This document shows, piece after piece, positions 52,821 to 60,463 of a stretch of 64,000 nucleotides of DNA. The notes under the pieces were generated by a model. The model worked only from the letters and a program-made list of their open reading frames with translations. It did no database searches and had not been told where the DNA came from. How positions within the stretch are numbered: position 1 is the first letter of the stretch; every line of letters begins with the position of its first letter. The DNA comes from Pedobacter ginsenosidimutans (GTDB lineage: Bacteria > Bacteroidota > Bacteroidia > Sphingobacteriales > Sphingobacteriaceae): assembly GCF_001442625.1 (NCBI RefSeq), contig NZ_LMZQ01000003.1, positions 496,001 through 560,000 on the forward strand, read 5' to 3'. The position numbers and the translations under genes were made by a program.

Positions 52821-53723
52821 TTACTGTTTCTTGTAAACAACACTCTTTAGCAACTGTGCATTAAAAATAACGATCGATAGCAGCAAAAGCAAATAGGCGA
52901 AAAGTTGGTGCAGATCTATTTTCTCCTTAAAGTAAAAAAATGCAACGGTAAAAGCAACAATAGGATTGAGATAGATCAAAATACCTAAGGCCGACGAAGG
53001 CATGCCCAACAATGCATACGAATTTAAAAAGAGTGGGATAATGGTAAATACAATGGCAATCAAAAATATATGCGACCAAAAGAAGGTTTCGGTAGGAAAA
53101 GGTGCAGCATTAAGAAAATACAACGGCAGCATCATTAATCCTGATAAAATTAACTGAACGCCCAAAAAGTTAAACTTATCTACATCTTTAATTACTTTCA
53201 GCACAATAACATATAGGGCATAAAAAGATGCAACGATAATGGCCCACATTACTTCGTGTAACGAGCCTGTTGCCAATAAGATGATGCTTATAAATGCAAT
53301 GATCAGGGCAATAATTTTAGCCTTGGTTAACTGCTCTTTTAAAATGATAAATCCACAGAGTGCAGTTAACAGTGGGCACACCATATAGGCAAAGGCCGCT
53401 GCTTTTAAACTTACACTATTTACGGCATAAATATAGGTAAACCAGTTTCCCGTAATCAGAAATGACGACACTACAGTAAGCAGCAATAGTCTGGTTTTCT
53501 TGCGCGCGCTTAATGATTTTAAGAAATTCAAATCATTTTTTAATGCTTCTCTTCTGAATAAAAGAATGGTTGCCCAAACTACAATAATGGAAATAAATAT
53601 CCTGTAGTATAAAATTTCGTGTGGCGGAAAACCCTTTATGTTACGCAAAGGTATAGACATTGTTCCCCAGATAATGTAAGGAACAATGCCCGCTATAAAA
53701 TATTTGCTTTTACTATCTGCCAA
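52821..53723 (-). CDS. EamA/RarD-family transporter
   Basis: This 300-residue membrane protein has about ten helices in two EamA repeats. Early FIAGIVPYIIWGTMSIPLRNIKGFPPHEILYYRI is typical of RarD-like members, and LKAAAFAYMVCPLLTALCGFIILKEQLT marks the end of the first repeat. The second repeat ends ILIYLNPIVAFTVAFFYFKEKI. The family exports amino acids or metabolites. It lies 2 bases downstream of ridA and 6 bases before recG, so translation is tightly linked. Confidence 0.88.
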   Translation of the reverse strand: MADSKSKYFIAGIVPYIIWGTMSIPLRNIKGFPPHEILYYRIFISIIVVWATILLFRREALKNDLNFLKSLSARKKTRLLLLTVVSSFLITGNWFTYIYAVNSVSLKAAAFAYMVCPLLTALCGFIILKEQLTKAKIIALIIAFISIILLATGSLHEVMWAIIVASFYALYVIVLKVIKDVDKFNFLGVQLILSGLMMLPLYFLNAAPFPTETFFWSHIFLIAIVFTIIPLFLNSYALLGMPSSALGILIYLNPIVAFTVAFFYFKEKIDLHQLFAYLLLLLSIVIFNAQLLKSVVYKKQ

Positions 53724-53725
53724 AA

Positions 53726-54106
53726 TTAGCCTACAATGGCAATTACAGAAATTTCTACATTAACATTTTTAGGCAATACCGAAACCTGAACCGTTTCGCG
53801 CGCAGGGAAATCAGCAGTAAAATACTGCCCATAAACTTCGTTTACCTGAGCAAAGGTACCCATATCGCTTAAGAAGATGGTAGACTTTACTACGTTATCG
53901 AAAGTTAAACCTGCTTCAAGCAAAACAGCTTTAAGGTTACGCATTACCTGGTGCGTCTCTTCTTCAATATTACCAATATTTAATTCTCCATTTTCGGGAT
54001 TAATAGCTACCTGGCCTGATACGAATAAAAAGTTTCCAGCTTGTACAGCTTGGCTATATGGTCCAATTGGAGCTGGAGCATTGGTTGTTTTAATAATTTG
54101 TTTCAT
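53726..54106 (-). CDS. ridA: RidA-family enamine/imine deaminase
   Basis: This 126-residue protein hydrolyses reactive 2-aminoacrylate and related enamines formed by PLP enzymes. Family marks are APAPIGPYSQAVQAGNFLFVSGQ near the start (split across residues 10-32) and the substrate-binding Arg in PARETVQVSVLPKNVNVEISVIA near the end. It forms a trimer in the family. It lies 11 bases after a 45-residue membrane protein gene and 2 bases before the EamA transporter. Confidence 0.95.
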   Translation of the reverse strand: MKQIIKTTNAPAPIGPYSQAVQAGNFLFVSGQVAINPENGELNIGNIEEETHQVMRNLKAVLLEAGLTFDNVVKSTIFLSDMGTFAQVNEVYGQYFTADFPARETVQVSVLPKNVNVEISVIAIVG

Positions 54107-54117
54107 ATAATTTGGGG

Positions 54118-54255
54118 TTATTTAGCAAGCCATTGAATTAGCTTGTAGATGATACCTGCAAGAAAAATTAAGATGGCCAATGCATTGATAAAATGCATAA
54201 TTCTCAGATTGATATTATTTGGCCTGTTCGGATCCTTTTTTCTAAAGAAGTACAT
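54118..54255 (-). CDS. 45-residue membrane protein (DUF6728-like)
   Basis: The start is the complement of 54253-54255 and the stop of 54118-54120. The peptide opens MYFFRKKDPNRPNNINLR and has one hydrophobic helix (about residues 20-40, HFINALAILIFLAGIIYKLI). It resembles small Bacteroidota proteins of the DUF6728 type, and a basic N-terminus plus one membrane span is clear. It lies 11 bases before ridA. A promoter box ends 4 bases before the ATG, so the transcript is nearly leaderless. The function is unknown. It is too short for common gene finders. Confidence 0.78.
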   Translation of the reverse strand: MYFFRKKDPNRPNNINLRIMHFINALAILIFLAGIIYKLIQWLAK

Positions 54256-54259
54256 AACA

Positions 54260-54290
54260 CAAACTTAGCTAAAAAGCTTAACACAGAAAA
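54260..54290 (-). promoter_or_regulatory. Promoter of the DUF6728-ridA-eamA-recG operon
   Basis: On the minus strand TTTT, a 19-base spacer and TAAGTTTG match TTTG-n19-TAnnTTTG with one mismatch. The -7 box ends 4 bases before the first ATG. Confidence 0.65.
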
Positions 54291-54301
54291 TTAAAAGGCA
54301 C

Positions 54302-54335
54302 AAAAAAAGTCCTGACTTTCATCAGGACTTTTTTT
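54302..54335. terminator. Terminator of the OmpA-like gene
   Basis: AAAAAAAGTCCTGA pairs exactly with TCAGGACTTTTTTT around a 6-base loop, 18 bases after the stop of the OmpA-like gene on the minus strand. Confidence 0.85.
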
Positions 54336-54353
54336 AAATCTTATATTGAAATA

Positions 54354-55697
54354 CTAGTTTCTAGCAGTTTCAACACGACGGTTTTGGATACGACCTTCTT
54401 CAGTATCGTTAGAAGCAATTGGGTTAGCTTCGCCATTACCTTTAGTAGCAACTTGACTAGCGTTAACGCCAGAGTTTACTAAGTAAGTTTTAACAGAGTT
54501 AGCTCTGTCTTTAGATAATTTCAAGTTATATGCAGCAGTACCTTCGCTTGAAGCGTAACCGTTTACAGTTACTTTACCACCGTTTTCACGTAACACTGAA
54601 GATAATTTATCTAAAGTAGGATAAGACTCAGTTTTTAAAACTGAAGAGTTGAAATCGAAACCGATTTTTTCGAAACCAGTTACATTGCTAGTAGCAGTAG
54701 AATCAACTTGTGGTTTTGGAAGAGGACAACCTGAACCATCAACAGCAGTACCAGCAGGAGTTCCTGGGCATTTATCGAATTGATCAGCAACACCGTCACC
54801 GTCAGTATCTTTTTTCAAATCTTCAACTGATTTTTCAACAGCAGAAACACGGTTTTTCAATGCTTCAACTTCTTGACGTAAAGTTGGATCTTTTAACTCA
54901 TCGTACATAGTAGCTAATGGGTTAGTCCACTCTAAACTTGGTTTAGCAGAAGAACCTAAAGAGAATTCTAAACCAGCATAACCGTAAGAGAATTTATCTT
55001 TAGTTTGACCTTTTGCATAAACTCCATCTAAGTTATCAGCATCAACAAAGTTCATGGTGTAACCTAAGTTAAAGTTAACACGCTCAGAAACTTTGAATTT
55101 AACGCCAGCACCAACTGGAATGTAGAAACCTTTTACGTAATCTTTAGCATCATGTCTGTCATCAGCAGGACCAACAGCTTTACCTTTCCAATCAATAACA
55201 CCAGTTTGTGTTGTAATTTTTGGAGCATAAGCCATATAACCAGCACCAGCAGTTAAGAAGAAACCTACTGAGTTCTCACGACGTAAGAAATCGATAGAAC
55301 CTACATTTACAACACCACGTAAATCTACAGCATATTGTAATTCAGTTTCGAAGTCTTTTACAGCTGGGTTAGAAATACCTTCGTTAGTACCTGAAAGTTT
55401 ACCACGAGTTCCGTTTAATTCTAAACCGAATGAGTGACCTAATTGTTTACGGATGTTTAAACCGTAACCTAAGTTAGCATCCCATTTGTTAAAATCATTA
55501 GTACCACCGATAGCAACAACTGGCATTAAAACACCACCGTGAACACCGATAGACCAAGTTCTGTACTGACCTCTACCGCCAAATACCTTGACAGCAGAAG
55601 TTGTTGCAGGTGCATCCTGAGCGACAGCAAGAGAAGCAACTCCTGTTAATGCCACTAAAGAAAGCGCAACACTTTTCTTTAAAGTAGAATAATTCAT
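54354..55697 (-). CDS. OmpA-family outer-membrane protein with TSP3 calcium-binding repeat
   Basis: This 447-residue protein has a signal peptide (to about VAQDAP). An N-terminal beta-barrel (residues ~45-250) has alternating aromatic strands. A short helix (PTLRQEVEALKNRVSAVEKSV) is followed by a thrombospondin type-3 repeat at 297-325 (DTDGDGVADQFDKCPGTP). The C-terminal OmpA domain binds peptidoglycan (GFDFNSSVLK, NGYASSEGTAAYNLKLSKDRA and RRVE, each within 340-447). Clean promoter and terminator signals and codon choice point to high expression. It is probably a major porin-like wall anchor. Confidence 0.95.
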   Translation of the reverse strand: MNYSTLKKSVALSLVALTGVASLAVAQDAPATTSAVKVFGGRGQYRTWSIGVHGGVLMPVVAIGGTNDFNKWDANLGYGLNIRKQLGHSFGLELNGTRGKLSGTNEGISNPAVKDFETELQYAVDLRGVVNVGSIDFLRRENSVGFFLTAGAGYMAYAPKITTQTGVIDWKGKAVGPADDRHDAKDYVKGFYIPVGAGVKFKVSERVNFNLGYTMNFVDADNLDGVYAKGQTKDKFSYGYAGLEFSLGSSAKPSLEWTNPLATMYDELKDPTLRQEVEALKNRVSAVEKSVEDLKKDTDGDGVADQFDKCPGTPAGTAVDGSGCPLPKPQVDSTATSNVTGFEKIGFDFNSSVLKTESYPTLDKLSSVLRENGGKVTVNGYASSEGTAAYNLKLSKDRANSVKTYLVNSGVNASQVATKGNGEANPIASNDTEEGRIQNRRVETARN

Positions 55698-55754
55698 AAT
55701 CTTTTTTCTTTTTTAAGGGTTAAACAATTTAATTGATTAATTTTTTAGTAATGC

Positions 55755-55784
55755 CAAAATTAAACAAAATTTTAAATTTTCAAA
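55755..55784 (-). promoter_or_regulatory. Promoter of the OmpA-like gene
   Basis: On the minus strand TTTG, an 18-base spacer and TAATTTTG fit the Bacteroidota consensus (usual spacer 19). The leader would be about 50 bases. Confidence 0.7.
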
Positions 55785-55832
55785 CTTTTATACAAACTCC
55801 GTTCCAAACTTCACAGTAATTAATCATTTTAT

Positions 55833-55840
55833 TACATTTG
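55833..55840 (+). promoter_or_regulatory. Promoter -7 box of the aminopeptidase gene
   Basis: TACATTTG matches TAnnTTTG. It lies 28 bases before the ATG at 55869 but only 4 bases before the in-frame ATG at 55845, which favours the inner start. Confidence 0.5.
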
Positions 55841-55868
55841 GCCATTGCCATATAAAAATACCATTTTC

Positions 55869-57158
55869 ATGAAATATCCTACTATTGATCAGTCATTATT
55901 TATACTAAACAGAAAAAAATTCTCTAATCACCTAAAAAACAATTCATTAGCTATATTCAACTCAAGTGATGAATTTCCTAGAAGTGGCGATCAGAGCTTT
56001 ATTTTTAAGCAAAACCCTGATTTATTTTATTTATCTGGAATTGATCAAGAACAAACAATATTGCTATTATTTCCTGATTGTCCTAATCCATTGTACAGAG
56101 AAGTCCTGTTTTTAAGACAGACTAACGATTACATTAAAGTTTGGGAAGGATACAAATATACTAAAGAGCAAGCTAAAGCTGCATCGGGTATTCAAGCGGT
56201 ATATTGGTTGGAGGATTTCGACAACATATTGCATAGCATTGTGAACTATGCTGAACATATTTATTTAAATACAAATGAAAATGACAGGTATGCCCATGAG
56301 GTTCCTTATCGTGATATCCGTTTCATTGAGAAAATGCGGGCGAAATATCCATTGCATCATTATGAACGTTCGGCACCAATTATGCGAAATTTACGTGCAA
56401 TTAAATCAGATGTTGAAGTTGAGCTAACTAAAAAGGCATCAGCAATAACACGCGATGCCTTTATCAGGGTATTAAAATTTACCAAGCCTGGTGTTAAAGA
56501 ATATGAAATTGAAGCAGAGATTATCCACGAATTTATCCGACAAGGCGGAACAGGCCATGCCTACTCTCCTATTATTGCTTCCGGCCATAATGCAAACATC
56601 CTCCACTACAATGATAATAATCAAGAATGTAAAGATGGCGACGTAATACTTTTTGATTTCGGTGCCGAATACGCAAATTACAATGCAGATATGAGCCGCT
56701 CCATCCCTGTTAACGGTCGGTTCACCCAAAGACAAAAGCATGTATACAATGCGGTATTGCATGTAATGAAAGAATCGATTAAATTGATTGGCGAAGGAAC
56801 CATATGGAACACTTACCACGAACAGGTTGGCGAAATTATGACTGAACAACTGATTAATCTCGGACTTATTTCTACAACAGACGTGAAGAACCAAACAGCA
56901 GCGTGGCCAGCTTATAAAAAATACTTTATGCATGGCAATTCTCACCATTTAGGCATTGATGTACACGACTTTGCAGGAAGATACACGCCATTTGCAGCAG
57001 GCAATATTTTAACTGTTGAACCAGGAATCTATATTCCAGAAGAAGGTTTGGGTATCCGCTTAGAAAATAATATTCTTATCACCGCAAACGGAAATGTAGA
57101 TTTAATGGCCGATATCCCACTAGAAGCTGAAGAAATTGAAGATATCATGAACAGTTAG
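55869..57158 (+). CDS. pepP: Xaa-Pro aminopeptidase (M24B)
   Basis: This 429-residue metallopeptidase removes an N-terminal residue preceding proline. I start at MKYPTIDQSLFILNRKKF (55869) because of the promoter box just upstream. The N-terminal domain has SGDQSFIFKQNPDLFYLSG. The pita-bread domain carries the dinuclear metal ligands: Asp in LFDFGAEYANYNADMSRS, His in GNSHHLGIDVHD, Glu in TVEPGIYIP and Glu in RLENNILIT. No signal peptide is present, so it is cytoplasmic. The gene stands alone, convergent with meaB. Confidence 0.93.
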   Translation: MKYPTIDQSLFILNRKKFSNHLKNNSLAIFNSSDEFPRSGDQSFIFKQNPDLFYLSGIDQEQTILLLFPDCPNPLYREVLFLRQTNDYIKVWEGYKYTKEQAKAASGIQAVYWLEDFDNILHSIVNYAEHIYLNTNENDRYAHEVPYRDIRFIEKMRAKYPLHHYERSAPIMRNLRAIKSDVEVELTKKASAITRDAFIRVLKFTKPGVKEYEIEAEIIHEFIRQGGTGHAYSPIIASGHNANILHYNDNNQECKDGDVILFDFGAEYANYNADMSRSIPVNGRFTQRQKHVYNAVLHVMKESIKLIGEGTIWNTYHEQVGEIMTEQLINLGLISTTDVKNQTAAWPAYKKYFMHGNSHHLGIDVHDFAGRYTPFAAGNILTVEPGIYIPEEGLGIRLENNILITANGNVDLMADIPLEAEEIEDIMNS

Positions 57159-57206
57159 TTCAATTGCAGTTGGCCGTTTTCAGTTAACCAGTTTCAAATT
57201 TATAGG

Positions 57207-58106
57207 TTAACCATTGCTGATAAATTCATCAGCAAAACGATAAATATTAAAATCATCTTGCTTTAAGGCTGCCTGAACTTTTTCTAGCAGCCTTTTTTTA
57301 TCTACCCCCCTCATCCTCTCATGTTGAATGAGTCTCCAGGCTTTCTCTGCAAACAGAAAAGCCCTTCGGTTATGATCAGAAGTAAGCGGGTTGATTATCC
57401 AAGCACATAATTCATCAATACCTATATTTTTATCGGCCACAGTTTTTAATATTGGGATAGTCTTCGTGCCCTGATGAACAATTTTCTTTAAATTATTGGC
57501 AAAAATAGCTGCACCTTCTCTATCAGCCTTGTTTATCACAAAGCAATCGGCAATCTCCATCAAACCAGATTTGATATTCTGCACCTCATCACCCGATTCG
57601 GGAACCAGCACCACGATGGTTTTATCTGCTAATCCGGCAATTTCTACCTCCGATTGCCCAACACCAACAGTTTCTACAATAATCAGATCAAAATTAGCTG
57701 CTTTTAAAACATCGACCATTTCGATGGTTTTCGCCGAAATACCCCCCAGAGCGCCCCGGGTAGCTAACGAACGGATAAAAACATTTGGATTGTTAAACTG
57801 GCCAGCCATACGGATACGATCACCCAGCAAAGAACCAAAATTAAATGGAGAGGTAGGATCTATCGCCAATATAGCAATGCGCATTCCTTTCGTAACAAGA
57901 TGACCAGCTATTGCATTTACCAAGGTGCTTTTACCGGCACCTGGAGGTCCGGTAATGCCTAAAACCGGCACATTAACCTGACTATCTAAATCTCTTAAAA
58001 TCGAATCGGCGGGTGTAATGTTGTTTTCGACAAGGGTTAATGTTCTTGCCAAAACCTTGTAATTCCCGGCTTTTACTTCGCTTAAAATGGATAGATGCGT
58101 ATTCAT
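57207..58106 (-). CDS. meaB: Methylmalonyl-CoA mutase-associated GTPase MeaB (ArgK)
   Basis: This ~299-residue G3E GTPase guards adenosylcobalamin-dependent methylmalonyl-CoA mutase. I start at MNTHLSILSEVKAGNYKVLA (58106); the longer frame to 58136 overlaps the opposite gene's promoter. P-loop GPPGAGKST lies about residues 50-58, followed by DPTSPFNFGSLLGDRIRM, TRGALGG, IIVETVGVGQSEVEIA and NKAD. The mutase genes are not in the window. It is convergent with pepP and divergent from the glycosyltransferase gene. Confidence 0.94.
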   Translation of the reverse strand: MNTHLSILSEVKAGNYKVLARTLTLVENNITPADSILRDLDSQVNVPVLGITGPPGAGKSTLVNAIAGHLVTKGMRIAILAIDPTSPFNFGSLLGDRIRMAGQFNNPNVFIRSLATRGALGGISAKTIEMVDVLKAANFDLIIVETVGVGQSEVEIAGLADKTIVVLVPESGDEVQNIKSGLMEIADCFVINKADREGAAIFANNLKKIVHQGTKTIPILKTVADKNIGIDELCAWIINPLTSDHNRRAFLFAEKAWRLIQHERMRGVDKKRLLEKVQAALKQDDFNIYRFADEFISNG

Positions 58107-58115
58107 CAATAAAAC

Positions 58116-58123
58116 TATCTTTG
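58116..58123 (+). promoter_or_regulatory. Promoter -7 box for the GT2 gene
   Basis: TATCTTTG matches TAnnTTTG and lies 41 bases before the ATG at 58165, in the short space divergent from meaB. It supports the internal start over the frame opening at 58087. Confidence 0.5.
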
Positions 58124-58164
58124 TACAAATAAACAAAAATTATCAGCTACAAAGCATCCCCATA

Positions 58165-59040
58165 ATGAAAGTTACCGGTTTTACCTTTTTAAGAAATGCA
58201 ATTGTAAACGATTATCCAGCAAAAGAAGCCATACTTTCAGTATTACCTTTGTGTGATGATTTTATAGTTGCACTGGGCAACTCATCTGATGAGACTTCTG
58301 AAATGGTTAAAAGTATCGATCCTAAAATCAGGACCATCGATACCGTTTGGGATGACAACATAAGGGAAGGCGGTCGTGTTTTTGCTGATGAAACCAACAA
58401 AGCTTTAGCAGAAATAAGTGAAGATACCGATTGGATGATCTATATTCAAGGTGATGAAGCCATACATGAAGATTACCTCCCCTTGATCAAAAAAGAAATG
58501 GAGTTAGCGCTTAACAACAGCAATGTAGAGGCCTTACTTTTAAAATACAAACATTTTTATGCTTCTTATGATTATCTGGCTGAATCCAGACGGTGGTATA
58601 GAAGAGAGGTTCGGATTATAAAAAATTTACCAGGGGTAAAATCTTACCGCGACGCGCAAGGCTTCAGAATTAACGACAGAAAGCTTAGGGTTAAGCTAAT
58701 TGATGCTTACATTTATCATTATGGCTGGGTTAAACCACCAAAAGGATTACAAGGTAAAGTGCGGAACTTTAATCAGTTTTATCAAACAGAAGAATGGATT
58801 GAAGAGAATTATCCCGTGCAGGAAACCTATGATATGCACAATGCCGATCGTTTAGTTCATTTTAAAGGCAGCCATCCAAAAGTAATGCAGGAAAGAATTG
58901 CTGCTGCAAACTGGAAATTTGAGAAAGATTTAACCAAGGAAACTCCAAAAATGAATTTCCGCAGGAGAGTTCTACAAAAAATTGAAGATTTAACAGGAAT
59001 GCGTTTGTTCGAATACCGGAATTATAAAATTGTAAAGTAG
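58165..59040 (+). CDS. Glycosyltransferase family 2
   Basis: This 291-residue GT-A type enzyme opens with MKVTGFTFLRNAIVNDYPAKEAILSVLP split over its first two strands, and has DDFIVALGNSSDET, GGRVFADETNKALA and the acidic IYIQGDEAIHEDY in place of a classic DxD. The first residues of the longer frame (58087) are not conserved-looking. It is the first of a glycan cluster and probably adds a sugar to a lipopolysaccharide core or other surface glycan. Donor and acceptor cannot be told. Confidence 0.85.
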   Translation: MKVTGFTFLRNAIVNDYPAKEAILSVLPLCDDFIVALGNSSDETSEMVKSIDPKIRTIDTVWDDNIREGGRVFADETNKALAEISEDTDWMIYIQGDEAIHEDYLPLIKKEMELALNNSNVEALLLKYKHFYASYDYLAESRRWYRREVRIIKNLPGVKSYRDAQGFRINDRKLRVKLIDAYIYHYGWVKPPKGLQGKVRNFNQFYQTEEWIEENYPVQETYDMHNADRLVHFKGSHPKVMQERIAAANWKFEKDLTKETPKMNFRRRVLQKIEDLTGMRLFEYRNYKIVK

Positions 59041-59059
59041 TCTACAATTTAAATCTGTC

Positions 59060-59067
59060 TATATTTG
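59060..59067 (+). promoter_or_regulatory. Promoter -7 box for the first GT4 gene
   Basis: TATATTTG matches TAnnTTTG, 35 bases before the ATG at 59103. No clear -33 element. Confidence 0.5.
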
Positions 59068-59102
59068 CATAATTTTTTTCTTCTAAATACACGATTTAAT
59101 TA

Positions 59103-60161
59103 ATGGAAAAGCCTAAGGTCTTAGTAACTTTTGATTCGATGAAAGATGCCAATTGTGGCTATTTTTCATTTGGAAAAGGATTAGGCGACGCATTAATCCA
59201 GGAAAACAAAGAAAGGTTTGAATTAAAATTTTATCTTTTCAAACAGACAAAATATCTTTTTAACGGCTTGGTTGATATCATTTATCTTTCGAGATTAGAT
59301 CGGTTATTTTTTAAGAAAAAAAATGATTTCGAAGTTGTTCATCTCTCTGATCAGACCTGCAGATTACGACCTAGCAAAGTAAACGCAAAAAAAATAATGA
59401 CCATTCATGACATGAATAAGGTTCATTTAAAGTTTAGCAAGCCGCACAGAATCCAGGTATATCTAAAAAAACTAGGCAAGCTAATATCACAGTGTGACAA
59501 AATTGTATGTATATCGCAGTTTGTTGCAAATGATGTGAAACACTATTTTCCTGAGTCAGCAAATAAAATCAATGTAATTTATAACGGGGCCGATAAATTA
59601 GTTTCAGATGAAAATCATCAGCCAGCTTTTAAACCCAGAAAAAAATTTCTATTTACCATTGGTTTGCTTTCGGTACAAAAAGGTTTTCACTTATTACCTG
59701 CATTATTAAAAGATAACGATTTTGAACTGGTAATTTCTGGAAGGGAAACATCCCACAAACAGCGGATTTTAGAGGAAGCAGAAAAACATAATTGTCTGGA
59801 TAGGGTACACATTACCGGGCCAATTAGCGATGAAGATAAAGCCTGGTACTACAAAAATTGCGATGCTTTTTTATTCCCTTCAGTTGCCGAAGGTTTTGGT
59901 CTTCCTGTAATAGAGGCCATGTACTTTGGAAAACCTGTTTTCCTCTCAAAATTCACCTCACTCCCAGAGGTTGGCGGCAACGTGGCTTATTACTTCGATA
60001 ATTTTGAACCTGAACACATGCAGGAGGTATTTAAAAAAGGAATGAGTGATTTCGCGCAAAATAATCGTGTTAAAGAAGCAATTGCCCAAGCAGAAAAATT
60101 TTCGTGGGAAATTGCAGCCAACCAGTATCTGAATTTATATCAGGAATGTTTGGAAAAATAA
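59103..60161 (+). CDS. Glycosyltransferase family 4
   Basis: This 352-residue GT-B enzyme has an N-terminal acceptor half (CGYFSFGKGLGDALIQ) and a C-terminal donor half starting near KFLFTIGLLSVQKGFHLLP. The GT4 E-x7-E motif is in SVAEGFGLPVIEAMYFGKPVF (split at residues ~270-290), followed by SLPEVGGNVAYYF. It uses an NDP-sugar and probably extends a surface glycan. It has its own promoter box. The 302-base gap after it holds only a promoter for the ABC exporter. Confidence 0.9.
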   Translation: MEKPKVLVTFDSMKDANCGYFSFGKGLGDALIQENKERFELKFYLFKQTKYLFNGLVDIIYLSRLDRLFFKKKNDFEVVHLSDQTCRLRPSKVNAKKIMTIHDMNKVHLKFSKPHRIQVYLKKLGKLISQCDKIVCISQFVANDVKHYFPESANKINVIYNGADKLVSDENHQPAFKPRKKFLFTIGLLSVQKGFHLLPALLKDNDFELVISGRETSHKQRILEEAEKHNCLDRVHITGPISDEDKAWYYKNCDAFLFPSVAEGFGLPVIEAMYFGKPVFLSKFTSLPEVGGNVAYYFDNFEPEHMQEVFKKGMSDFAQNNRVKEAIAQAEKFSWEIAANQYLNLYQECLEK

Positions 60162-60384
60162 TAAAAAGTAAGTTTTAATGGCAAAATTAACAGGTTTAAA
60201 AATATAAGTAAGTTATAATAACAGTTCCTAAACCTGTATTTCATGATAAGGATCAAATAATTAGCGCCCAACGGTTAACGCGATACATCCCCGTAAAACA
60301 GCATCTCAATCCATTCTAAAACCCAAGAATTGTAATTTTAATTATGTTGGGTTTCACGATCTTATTCATATGTACGAAAAACCG

Positions 60385-60392
60385 TACATTTG
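60385..60392 (+). promoter_or_regulatory. Promoter -7 box of the MsbA-like gene
   Basis: TACATTTG matches TAnnTTTG, 71 bases before the ATG at 60464. A small TGTACG/CGTACA hairpin overlaps it at about 60370-60389. No other feature is seen in 60162-60463. Confidence 0.45.
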
Positions 60393-60463
60393 CCTGAATC
60401 TTATTATATTTTTTCTTTACGGCTAAGGTACTTCCCTAAGTTCCGTTATATATACAATACCTA

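Noticed and set aside
56472-56948. 158-codon open frame antisense to pepP
   Set aside because: It is fully inside the conserved catalytic part of pepP and has no motif; an antisense shadow.
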